A DNA stretch of 36,573 nt. Origin: Dysgonomonas sp. HGC4 (GTDB lineage Bacteria; Bacteroidota; Bacteroidia; Bacteroidales; Dysgonomonadaceae). Both the position numbers and the translations under genes were made by a program. The stretch is from assembly GCF_001261715.1 (NCBI RefSeq), contig NZ_CVRU01000066.1, positions 1 through 36,573 on the forward strand, in the 5' to 3' direction. Shown here piece after piece: positions 8,625-16,382 of the stretch (positions within the stretch are counted from its first letter, which is position 1; every line of letters begins with the position of its first letter). The notes beneath the pieces are model-generated. The model did no database searches. It was given only the letters and a program-made list of their open reading frames with translations, and was not told the origin of the DNA.

Positions 8625-8741
8625 GTAACAGGACAAAAAAACGAAAAATAGGATGATGAAAAAAGACAAACTCCTGCCGCCCTATTACCGCCTGCAATAG
8701 CGACCATCCCCCATACAAATCAATTAGCAGCTTACTTATCT

Positions 8742-9282
8742 GGGTATACCTTCGACGATATCCAGATTACCAAAACAACGAAATTTATTTACTCCTTATG
8801 TGTTCTCAAAACAAGAACACTTTCCTTATCCTATATAGAATATTTGAAGTATAAAGAAAATTACCAATAAGTGTTTCCATTGGCATGGCAGTCCGTTCTT
8901 TATATCCTTGAATGACCGAGATGTCCTGAATTTATATATGAGTGTCACAGAATTATATCGATTCAAACCAAGAAGTCTCCACAAAAAGTAATTAGCTATT
9001 TATTGATTGAAGGTATTAGATTACTGTTAGATCAACCGCACATAACACCCCAGAGAGGGTGACGAGACTTGGCTCTATTATCATTAGTTTGATACAGTAA
9101 CAAGAGTACAGAAAATGATTGATTTAACTGCACACTCTTACAGATTTAACAAACCATATATACTTCAAATTATAGGTAAAGGAAACAAATCTCGTATTGT
9201 GGCATTAATGGAAGAGCAAGTGAAAATACTCAATAGCTACATGGTTGAAAATTTACGTCTGTTTCCTATACCCTTATTTTAG
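8742..9282 (+). pseudogene. Decayed tyrosine recombinase (site-specific integrase)
   Basis: Pieces in several frames line up as one recombinase: GYTFDDIQITK near 8742, SPQKVISYLLIEGIRLLLDQ near 8975-9035, RDLALLSL near 9065-9090, then YILQIIGKGNKSRIVALMEEQ and VKILNSYMVEN near 9150-9255, ending at TAG 9280-9282. The motif IIGKGNKSRIV is the beta2-beta3 region of the catalytic domain of transposon-type tyrosine recombinases. In-frame stops and shifts between about 9055 and 9125 (after QRG, and where YDTGAR-like residues are expected) break it. The R-H-R box II and the catalytic Tyr are absent after 9255, so it is also truncated. Confidence 0.75.
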
Positions 9283-9301
9283 CCATATTTATTTCTGTTT
9301 T

Positions 9302-9327
9302 TAATTGTGGCGAATTCGCCACAATTA
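9302..9327. repeat. Perfect 26-bp palindrome between two recombinase remnants
   Basis: The arm TAATTGTGGCGAA (9302-9314) is followed directly by its exact reverse complement (9315-9327), centred on GAATTC. It overlaps a second hairpin at 9323-9345 (AATTAGATT, loop CTGCA, AATCTAATT). The two stems share bases 9323-9327, so they exclude each other in RNA. It may be a bidirectional terminator between converging genes or a recombination or transposon-end site. Confidence 0.85.
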
Positions 9328-9381
9328 GATTCTGCAAATCTAATTCAAAATAGTGTTATTCTTTTAATTCCATCTAACTTT

Positions 9382-9567
9382 TCAGTCCAGCATTGCCTTT
9401 TGTGTCAGAAGAGTAAGTACAGTATATGTACTATTTTGAGTTGCTCTTTGAATCAGCCAATCCCTGAATATCTCAGCTTTTTTTGACTGTATCCGAAACG
9501 CAACGGCAATTATCATATCCAATCCGTAATAGTCTGGATGTACAGTTTGATTTGCGTTATTCTTCAT
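9382..9567 (-). pseudogene. RhuM-like fragment coupled to integrase remnant
   Basis: A 61-codon frame whose ATG (9567-9565) overlaps the TGA of the integrase remnant in an ATGA arrangement. The middle (YYGLDMIIAVAFRIQSKKAEIFRDW) matches the conserved core of virulence RhuM-family proteins (Y-N-L-D-x-I-I-x-V-G-Y-R-V-x-S-x-x-A-x-x-F-R-x-W). Typical RhuM proteins are around 300 residues, so both ends are missing. The last part (TLLTQKAMLD) looks unrelated. Probably a broken gene rather than a functional small protein. Confidence 0.5.
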
Positions 9568-9870
9568 TGTTTTGCGTCGCTCAGCCTGTCCATATCCTCG
9601 GAAATCTTTTGATCAGTTACTTTGGCATAGACCTGCGTTGTGGAAATATTGGTATGCCCCATCATTTTACTGATACTTTCAATTGGAATACCTGCTGATA
9701 ACAAAAGTGTTCCAAATGTGTGCCGGGCTAGATGAATAATAATGAGTAGAACAGTAACCAGCGAAACTCAGCGAATAAAACGTAACTCGTTTATAATTAG
9801 CCGAAATACTCTGATCTGCCACTTTACTAAAAAGCAGGATATTGCCAAATATAGCAGTATTTCAGTTACC
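9564..9870 (-). pseudogene. 3' part of a phage-type tyrosine integrase
   Basis: On the minus strand an open frame from about 9767 to the stop at 9566-9564 reads HLARHTFGTLLLSAGIPIES, ISKMMGHTNISTTQVYAKVT and DQKISEDMDRLSDAKQ. It holds the H-x-x-R box, the G-H-T-N box and the catalytic Tyr of the Bacteroides conjugative-element and phage integrases. Upstream, in a different frame to about 9830, residues DQSISANYKRV recall the segment that precedes the H-x-x-R box, so a frameshift lies near 9765. The N-terminal SAM-like and core-binding domains are missing. The end of the gene is intact, the rest is lost. Confidence 0.75.
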
Positions 9871-10021
9871 AATCCGTTACTGGATATTCCATTTGTGTTC
9901 CTGCGACGATTATGAAAAGGTTAGGAGATTCTCCGCCTTACCGTTGATCCGTGTGTGGTTGGTGTTATACCGTTGCACTATAAGATGAATATCCAGCGGA
10001 TACTTTCTTAAATGTAATACA
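9871..10021. other. Short region upstream of RT remnant
   Basis: No gene is visible. A small imperfect hairpin (GGTTAGG with CCTTACC) lies at about 9918-9941. Because a retron-type RT remnant starts at 10022, this is where a retron non-coding RNA would be expected, but I cannot recognise one. Confidence 0.25.
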
Positions 10022-10257
10022 ATGGAAGAATTTGACAAGAACATAATAACAAAATTTCTGGAAGTTGAAACAGTCAGAGAATTAGCTTCTATTTTAGATA
10101 CTCCCTATAAAACATTAAAATACAATCTATACAAAACGAGACAAAGACAAATATGAAGTATTTGAAATAAAAAAGAGAAATGGAGGTATACGTCAAATTT
10201 GTGCTCCAATATCAGGAATTAAGCGTCTTCAAAAGAATTTATCCATTATATTAAAAT
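10022..10257 (+). pseudogene. Frameshifted N-terminus of a retron-type reverse transcriptase
   Basis: The ATG at 10022 opens MEEFDKNIITKFLEVE, continuing to YKTLKYNLYK and a TGA at 10154. Shifting frame at about 10130-10150 continues as DKYEVFEIKKRNGGIRQICA and PISGIKRLQKNLSIIL. The pattern Y-x-x-F-x-I-x-K-K-x-G-G-x-R-x-I-x-A-P with L-x-x-x-L-x-x-I-L is the RT0/RT1 start of retron and related defence reverse transcriptases. The palm with the YxDD motif is missing: similarity ends at about 10257, where the sequence joins the cut helicase gene. It is therefore doubly inactivated. A diversity-generating retroelement RT looks less likely from this N-terminus. Confidence 0.72.
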
Positions 10258-10530
10258 TTACACAGCCCCAAACTTTGTGCACATGGACTTGCCCGACCCT
10301 GTTCCTGAAGTAACTACAAAGCCTTTGTCTTGAACTCCTATTTCAATTGCTTCAACCTGATGTCGATATAATCTGTAAGAGCCTAGTGCTTTAGATAAAT
10401 TGGGATGTATTGTATTTTCCTGAACTAGATCATCAAACAATTTGCCTTTTTCAAATGAAGGATTGAATGGTATTAGTGGCGCTCGTAAAATATTACTGAT
10501 TACGGTTTTATCATTTACATAATCAGTCAT
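10258..10530 (-). pseudogene. N-terminal fragment of a DEAD/DEAH-box helicase
   Basis: A 90-codon frame starting at ATG 10530. It contains YRHQVEAIEIGVQDKGFVVT followed by SGTGSGKS: a Q-motif-like region and the Walker A motif of superfamily 2 helicases of the large YprA/DUF1998-neighbour type often found in defence systems. The frame ends MCTKFGAV just after Walker A. The D-E-x-H, SAT and C-terminal helicase motifs are absent, so at least several hundred residues are lost. The break meets the broken reverse transcriptase head-on, as after a deletion. Confidence 0.7.
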
Positions 10531-10574
10531 TCTTTTATGTTTAATGTTAATAACAGATTGTAAATATGATTTGT

Positions 10575-10618
10575 AATGGAAACAGGATAAGTAGTAAAGA
10601 AATTATCCTGCTTCCATT
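10575..10618 (-). terminator. Stem-loop closing the PUL operon
   Basis: The arms 10575-10590 and 10603-10618 pair over 16 positions around a 12-base loop. The single non-Watson-Crick position is A-C in + RNA but a G-U wobble in - RNA, which fits a structure acting on the minus-strand transcript. It begins 14 bases after the stop of the last GH2 gene. There is no good U-tract after the stem, so it could be a 3'-end-stabilising hairpin rather than a classical intrinsic terminator. Confidence 0.55.
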
Positions 10619-10631
10619 TATAGTTTAAAAT

Positions 10632-13600
10632 TTATTTCACTTCAGGATTAACAAATGAAATTTTGAGCTGAGGCAAGAATATTTTACTATTATCACATTT
10701 AAAGTAAGCATTAAATCTATTCTTATCCTCTTCTCCTATTTTTAATGTCACCTTATTCCACCCCTGTAGTAGTGGTAATTCCTTGTATGTGCTATTACGG
10801 TTAGTAACTTGGGCTGCATCGAAAAGTTTATCGTTTAATAACAAAGAACTGCTCCATGTATCAACAAAAAGTGTAAGTTTCGGCATATTGGGCTCAATAA
10901 GTAAATCATCTAGTGGACGAGGACTCCAAACCCAAAAATCGGCCATATAGCTATCCTTATTCTTTACAAACTTCTCTTTACTTATAGCTGGAAATTGTAG
11001 ATTACCATCTCTAAGGAAAAACACTTCGTTTAAATTTGCTTCACTTTTATGATAAGGAATACCTGCATTTTTCAGCATATTTTCTAACGTATTAAATCCT
11101 TTTTTAGAATTTGCAAACTCAGTTAATGTACTAATGTAATATGTAGAACAACCTTTGCTGTATTTAACGAAAGCAGGAGCTGAACCTCTATACTCATTCT
11201 CACTACGCAAAACTGCAGCCGTTTTAAGCTCTTCCGCACGTTTATTCCATTTACGCCAATCGGTATTACAAGCATTTAGTATGACATCACCTTCATTCAC
11301 AAGCATTCCACCCATTCCGTACTGTGAAGCATCCGCATTCTGAATTTCACAAAAATAAAAGTCCGAATTATTTAATCCGATCATCCAAGACTTATTTTCC
11401 GGAATGAATGACGATATTTTTCTTTCTTTTAAAGTCAGATTCAAAGGCAATATTTTATTAAAGTCAGATAATGTGGTTGGCACAATTCCCCAGATCCAAA
11501 TATCTGCACCTTTCTCAATGTTTTGCTCAAGCATTTTCTTCTCAGTTTCTGAAGTAGTAGTAGTTCCATCAATGATAAAAAGGAGTTGTTGCGGAGACGT
11601 AATTTTTGCAGAGAATTTAACCCCTTGCGCATCCATTATTTGTTTTACTCTCGATCCCTTTTTTCCAATAAATATAACCTCTTTATATAATTTCAGGGGC
11701 TGAAGATTTGCCTTTTTAGACGGTGCTTCGGGTTTATCTTTATAAGGAGACCAAGCCGGTTCGCCGGGAGCATTGGCTGCTCGTAAAGCTTCATACATAG
11801 GCCATGGGGCATACAATGGTAAAGATGGATCGTATCCCGGATTAAATGTAGTGCAGTAAGGTCCCATACGTTCGGGCTGAACTCCGGGCGTACCTTCTTT
11901 GTAATCTGCAAAATAAACACCATCTTCTGTTGATGAAGGAGCAGTTGTTAAATCCTTCTTTCCTATTGGTAGAGGTTTCAGTGCATACCATGCCATGTTA
12001 AAGACTGATGCGTAAGATGCTCCCATCTGACGTTGGTTGGCTATCAGATTGTAACACTCGTTTGCAAGACCCTCCATACGTCCTAGTTGCGACTCATAAG
12101 CTCTTTCTCCATTGTACTTCGATACTTGTTCGGGGGTTCCATAATAAGCCATACTATGTTCTCCAATTCCCCAAGGCTTGCCTATTTCGACCCAACGTTT
12201 CATAGAGCTTAAGTCTCCATAATGTCCTACTGTAGTAGGGAGAATACCATCTCCGTCATCTTCACCGTCAGCCGAAATCCAAGGACGTGTAGGATCATTC
12301 TTAATCACAATATCTCTCCATTCTTCCCATGCTTTCTTCTGTAAAGGCATTAGTTCGGGTTTGTTATATACGTGAAGTATAACCGGTTTGTTCTCATTAC
12401 TTATACTCCATCCAAATACAGAGGCATGATTTCTATCACGTAAAACAAGGTGTTCCAAATGTTTTTTAGATGCTTCCCAAAATTTTTCAGAATCTAATTT
12501 GGGGCCACCATCACTCGCCCAATTGGCTGTTTCATTTAAAACACAAATTCCCATTTCATCCGCAACATCCAGATAGAAGCGAGGATATACCTGTGCATGA
12601 GGTCTTACCGCATTACCATTCATTCCTTTTATTGCAGTAAACCAAGCCCATGCATACCTTCTGGTCAATTGAGGTACACCCATAAAGTGCCACGAATCGC
12701 CTTTCAGTTCTATTGGTTTTCCGTTCAAGCATTGCTTTGTTCCGTCAAATGTCCACTCACGCCAGCCAAAACGTTCGTATTTGCTGTCAATAGTTTGTTT
12801 TTTGTTATTAAGGGTCAATCTCAACGCATATAGATTAGGATGTTCGGGTGTCCAAAATTCCAAATCACCACTTTTAACAGGGATACGAATTATCGCTTTA
12901 GCTTGCGAACCTGCTTCAACAAGTAATTTAGATTCAGGTATAATTAAAGCTGTTTGTCCCAGTTTCCAGTTGGGCACAGGAGCCGAGTTTACATCTGTAC
13001 CTGCTCTATTGAGCCATTCATTAACGAGGCCTCCGAGTTGTATTTCTTCTTTTTTAGTGGAATTGTTTTCTATTGTAACTTCCAATTCTAACACGTTCTT
13101 AGAAATCTGTGGTTTTATAAAAATGTCTTTGACATGAATTTTAGGTAGTGCAACTAAATATACATCCTGCCAAATCCCTCTGACAAGATATCCCCACATA
13201 GAACCTGCGGGAACAATGCGACGACCGACCGTTGAATTATCTTCAAATAGAGACTGATCTCTTACACCTACTAAAACTTCAAGAGTTTGTCCGGGTGCAG
13301 CATTGTCTGTAATATCTATATCGAATGGTAAAAATAGATCGAAGTTTTCTCCTACTTTTTTATTATTTACATATACTTCTGTAAATCCTGCAACTGCTTC
13401 GAAGTGCAATTTTATCTGTTTTCCTGACCAATCGGAAGGAATTACAACTGATTTTCTCATCCAAGCCATCTTCACATTTTCCCACTCTTTGGGATAAGAA
13501 GGATAATTACGGTGATCAGGACCTTCTAAATTTCTATTAGCAAAAGCATTAATATTCCAAGGTGAAGGAATCTTGATCTTTGTTTTATCCCATCCATTAT

Positions 13601-13841
13601 TACTAGGCAAGGGCAATGTGGGTGCTATTCCTTTTCCCTGTATATAATTTGTGGGGATATCAACTGGTTGAATGTCCCATGAGCCATTTAGGCATATTTC
13701 TTTTCTGAAGTCTTTTTCAGTTCTGTTTACAAAACCTTCGCTAGGAGCAAAATACTCTTTGTAGACAAGTCTTCCATCCTGAGAAAAGAGTGAAAGAGTG
13801 AAAGACAAAAGAAAAATTGATAATTTAAATTTTCGATTCAT
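10632..13841 (-). CDS. Glycoside hydrolase family 2 enzyme with glutaminase-like and jelly-roll C-terminal domains
   Basis: 1069 residues, with a signal peptide (1-20, cleavage near LFSQ), so probably periplasmic. The GH2 sugar-binding jelly roll spans about 45-235 (AGFTEVYVNNKKVG; IWQDVYLVALP), an Ig-like domain about 236-355, and the TIM barrel from about 365. The acid/base is E483 in SISNENKP and the nucleophile probably E561 in GIGEHSMAY. After about 735 come a Rossmann-like, glutaminase-type domain (VIFIGKKGSRVKQIMDAQG) and a final beta-sandwich ending in VNPEVK. GH2 covers beta-galactosidase, beta-mannosidase, beta-glucuronidase and others; the specificity cannot be assigned. Last gene of the operon, 13 bases after the GH95 stop. 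Confidence 0.88.
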   Translation of the reverse strand: MNRKFKLSIFLLSFTLSLFSQDGRLVYKEYFAPSEGFVNRTEKDFRKEICLNGSWDIQPVDIPTNYIQGKGIAPTLPLPSNNGWDKTKIKIPSPWNINAFANRNLEGPDHRNYPSYPKEWENVKMAWMRKSVVIPSDWSGKQIKLHFEAVAGFTEVYVNNKKVGENFDLFLPFDIDITDNAAPGQTLEVLVGVRDQSLFEDNSTVGRRIVPAGSMWGYLVRGIWQDVYLVALPKIHVKDIFIKPQISKNVLELEVTIENNSTKKEEIQLGGLVNEWLNRAGTDVNSAPVPNWKLGQTALIIPESKLLVEAGSQAKAIIRIPVKSGDLEFWTPEHPNLYALRLTLNNKKQTIDSKYERFGWREWTFDGTKQCLNGKPIELKGDSWHFMGVPQLTRRYAWAWFTAIKGMNGNAVRPHAQVYPRFYLDVADEMGICVLNETANWASDGGPKLDSEKFWEASKKHLEHLVLRDRNHASVFGWSISNENKPVILHVYNKPELMPLQKKAWEEWRDIVIKNDPTRPWISADGEDDGDGILPTTVGHYGDLSSMKRWVEIGKPWGIGEHSMAYYGTPEQVSKYNGERAYESQLGRMEGLANECYNLIANQRQMGASYASVFNMAWYALKPLPIGKKDLTTAPSSTEDGVYFADYKEGTPGVQPERMGPYCTTFNPGYDPSLPLYAPWPMYEALRAANAPGEPAWSPYKDKPEAPSKKANLQPLKLYKEVIFIGKKGSRVKQIMDAQGVKFSAKITSPQQLLFIIDGTTTTSETEKKMLEQNIEKGADIWIWGIVPTTLSDFNKILPLNLTLKERKISSFIPENKSWMIGLNNSDFYFCEIQNADASQYGMGGMLVNEGDVILNACNTDWRKWNKRAEELKTAAVLRSENEYRGSAPAFVKYSKGCSTYYISTLTEFANSKKGFNTLENMLKNAGIPYHKSEANLNEVFFLRDGNLQFPAISKEKFVKNKDSYMADFWVWSPRPLDDLLIEPNMPKLTLFVDTWSSSLLLNDKLFDAAQVTNRNSTYKELPLLQGWNKVTLKIGEEDKNRFNAYFKCDNSKIFLPQLKISFVNPEVK

Positions 13842-13854
13842 GTTTTATAGTATT

Positions 13855-16347
13855 TTATTTATTTAACTGGTTATTAACCATTATTATTTCGCCTATTTTA
13901 GTACTATAAACCGTATCTATTCCTTGGAGACGTAAATGCAGTTTATTTCCATTTAATGATTTTATTTTTGCTTTTATAAACCTACTCTTCTTCCATTCAA
14001 TATCGACAATGAAACCTCCACGAGCCTTTAATCTTTTTACAGAACCATTAGGCATATTGTCTGGTAAAGAGGGTAATAACTCCAGTTCGAAATTACCATC
14101 TGCCGTACGTACCTGACTTTGCAGAAACATTTCGGCAATAGCAGCAGTAGCACCAAAATTGCCATCAATCTGGAAAGGGGGATGATTATCAAACAAGTTT
14201 GGCAATGTCTTCTCCGATAATAGAACGGAAAGTAATTTATATGCCCGATTACCATCATGTAAACGATTCCACATATTTATCTTCCAAGCCAAACTCCAAC
14301 CTGTTCCGCCGTCTCCACGAGACTCCAAAGTCTTACGAGCAGCTTCTGCTAAAATGGGAGTTCCGACAACAGATATTTGATTACTTGGATGTAAAGCATA
14401 GAGATGCGAAGTATGACGATGATGAGGATCTATCTCGTCATAATCTTCAATCCACTCCATTATTCTATCTGTTTTCTCACTTATTTGTATTGGAGCGAGA
14501 TTGTCCAGTGCTTTTTTACATTTACTTCTGAAATCGACATCGGTATTTAATATCATACTAGCTTCTATACAATTAGTTAGAAGTTCATGTGCGATTTCTA
14601 AGTCCATGGTAGCTGCATAGGTAAAACTAGATCCTTGACCTGTACTTGGTAAAATGAAGCTGTTTTCGGGAGAGTGTGACGGGTTGGTTACTAATTTTCC
14701 CGAAAATCTCGTATTAGGAGGACTGATTACGAGAAAGTCCAGAATAAATTCAGCTGCTCCCTTCATCAATGGATAGGCTCTTTCTTTCAAGAATACTTTA
14801 TCTTGTGTATATTGATAATGTTCCCAAGGGTGTTCGACAGACCAAGCTGCTCCCATAGGCCAAATACCTTGTACACCGTCAGCAGGAGCAGTAAATCCCC
14901 AGGCATCTGTTAGATGATGAACTACCCATCCGTTTGCTCCATACATTTCTTTGGCTGTTTTCTGACCATAAGGAACCAGAGTTTCCATTAGATCGAGCAT
15001 GGGTAAATGCATTTCCGATAAGTTGGTTATCTCGGCTGGCCAATAATTCATTTGGAAATTAATATTTGTATGATAATCGGCATTCCATGGTGTGTTCATC
15101 TGCCATGCCCATAATCCTTGTAAGTTGGCAGGCATCGTTCCCGGGCGTGAACTTGAGATTAATAAGTATCGACCGAATTGGAAAAAAGTCTCCACTAAGC
15201 CTAAATCGGGTTTCATTGTTGCTTTTGCTTTTCTCAACAAACTATCGGTTGTTAATGTCATATTATCAACACTTCTTGATCCCAAACTCAAGTCTACCCG
15301 ACTATAATAACCCTGATATTCTTTAATATGGGCTTCCTTTTGATTATTGTATGAACCATTAAGTGCCTTATCAATTATAGCCATACAGGTTACTGATGGA
15401 TCAATACTATCATCAGTAGTTATCCCTCTTTTTACTGCATCTAGCCCTGGATAGTTTGTTGCCCCTGTAACGTAAAGTGTTAAAGAATTTGCATCTTTAA
15501 TACTCATTATATTATTATCCATACTCATTGTACCATTATTAGCAACAGCTTTTACTTGCATAGCAAATGATAGTCCTCGGGGATTTCCAGCCTCATCTTT
15601 AGTAGGAATCTTTCCTTTTAGCAAAAGAGAGTTAGGATCATTGGGATGAACCATACATTCGGCATCTTTTTCACGTTTCAATGTCAAAGAAAGATTGATT
15701 TTGTTCTGCTTATTCGCTTTAATACTAATAACAATAACATTATCATCAGCCGAAGCAAATACTTCTCTTGTATATTCTACTCCATCAGATGTATATTGAG
15801 TTGTTACAATTGCTTTTTCCAGGTCGAGGCTTCTTACATAATTTTTAGCATTAAGCTCAGGTGTATCAAACCACAATTCGCCTAACGACATAAAGGGTTT
15901 TACTCTATGGGGGGTACCCAACATTGTTTCCTTTGCAACATCTACGGCAAGTTGATTCTTACCTTCAAACAATAATTTCTGTACTATGGGTAAGGCCTTT
16001 AGTGCTAATGGATTATTAGCGTTACGTGAAAATCCGTCCCAAAGCGAACTCTCATTAAACTGTATACGTTCGTCTGCCACTCCACCAAAGATCATGGCTC
16101 CCAACCGCCCATTGCCTATTGGTAAAGCTTCCTCCCACACTTTAGCCGATTGACGATACCATAATACATTTCTCCCTTGGGGCTTGTTTGCATTGCCTGT
16201 AAGTATAGCTCTGTCAACCCAGTTGGCGGTAATCTTTGTATTACGCTTACTAGCTCTCATATCTTCCACCTTTTGCTCTTGTGAATAAGATTTTATGGGA
16301 AATAATGATACAATTATGAGAATAAATAGAAATGTGTAATTTTTCAT
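13855..16347 (-). CDS. GH95 alpha-L-fucosidase (or alpha-L-galactosidase)
   Basis: 830 residues, with signal peptide 1-22 (cleavage near SYSQ). N-terminal beta-sandwich with [19 protein letters not shown] (71-89), then an (alpha/alpha)6 barrel. By comparison with the Bifidobacterium enzyme AfcA, the expected acid is E561 ([10 protein letters not shown]), the activating Asn pair N428 and N430 (YHTNIN) and the base-region Asp D728 (FQIDGNFG). All are present. His426 sits where, as I recall, fucosidases have His and L-galactosidases have Thr; this favours fucose. The reaction is inverting release of terminal alpha-1,2-linked L-fucose. It lies 29 bases after the GH3 gene. Confidence 0.93.
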   Translation of the reverse strand: MKNYTFLFILIIVSLFPIKSYSQEQKVEDMRASKRNTKITANWVDRAILTGNANKPQGRNVLWYRQSAKVWEEALPIGNGRLGAMIFGGVADERIQFNESSLWDGFSRNANNPLALKALPIVQKLLFEGKNQLAVDVAKETMLGTPHRVKPFMSLGELWFDTPELNAKNYVRSLDLEKAIVTTQYTSDGVEYTREVFASADDNVIVISIKANKQNKINLSLTLKREKDAECMVHPNDPNSLLLKGKIPTKDEAGNPRGLSFAMQVKAVANNGTMSMDNNIMSIKDANSLTLYVTGATNYPGLDAVKRGITTDDSIDPSVTCMAIIDKALNGSYNNQKEAHIKEYQGYYSRVDLSLGSRSVDNMTLTTDSLLRKAKATMKPDLGLVETFFQFGRYLLISSSRPGTMPANLQGLWAWQMNTPWNADYHTNINFQMNYWPAEITNLSEMHLPMLDLMETLVPYGQKTAKEMYGANGWVVHHLTDAWGFTAPADGVQGIWPMGAAWSVEHPWEHYQYTQDKVFLKERAYPLMKGAAEFILDFLVISPPNTRFSGKLVTNPSHSPENSFILPSTGQGSSFTYAATMDLEIAHELLTNCIEASMILNTDVDFRSKCKKALDNLAPIQISEKTDRIMEWIEDYDEIDPHHRHTSHLYALHPSNQISVVGTPILAEAARKTLESRGDGGTGWSLAWKINMWNRLHDGNRAYKLLSVLLSEKTLPNLFDNHPPFQIDGNFGATAAIAEMFLQSQVRTADGNFELELLPSLPDNMPNGSVKRLKARGGFIVDIEWKKSRFIKAKIKSLNGNKLHLRLQGIDTVYSTKIGEIIMVNNQLNK

Positions 16348-16382
16348 AATCTATTAAAATCTATTAAAAAGTTAATCTATTG
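16348..16382 (-). repeat. Triple AATAGATT direct repeat in the GH3-GH95 gap
   Basis: On the minus strand AATAGATT occurs three times between the GH3 stop and the GH95 ATG, the first copy overlapping the stop codon. The A/T-rich leader fits Bacteroidales translation start regions; a specific role is not evident. Confidence 0.6.

Noticed and set aside
9483-9698. Plus-strand 71-codon frame
   Set aside because: It is the antisense of the integrase remnant, whose HLARHTFGT and GHTNISTTQVYAKV motifs identify the real coding strand.
10022-10257. The RT remnant as the enzyme of a diversity-generating retroelement for the FISUMP protein
   Set aside because: The N-terminus matches retron-type RTs better, the gene is frameshifted and truncated before the active site, and no template repeat or Avd gene is nearby.
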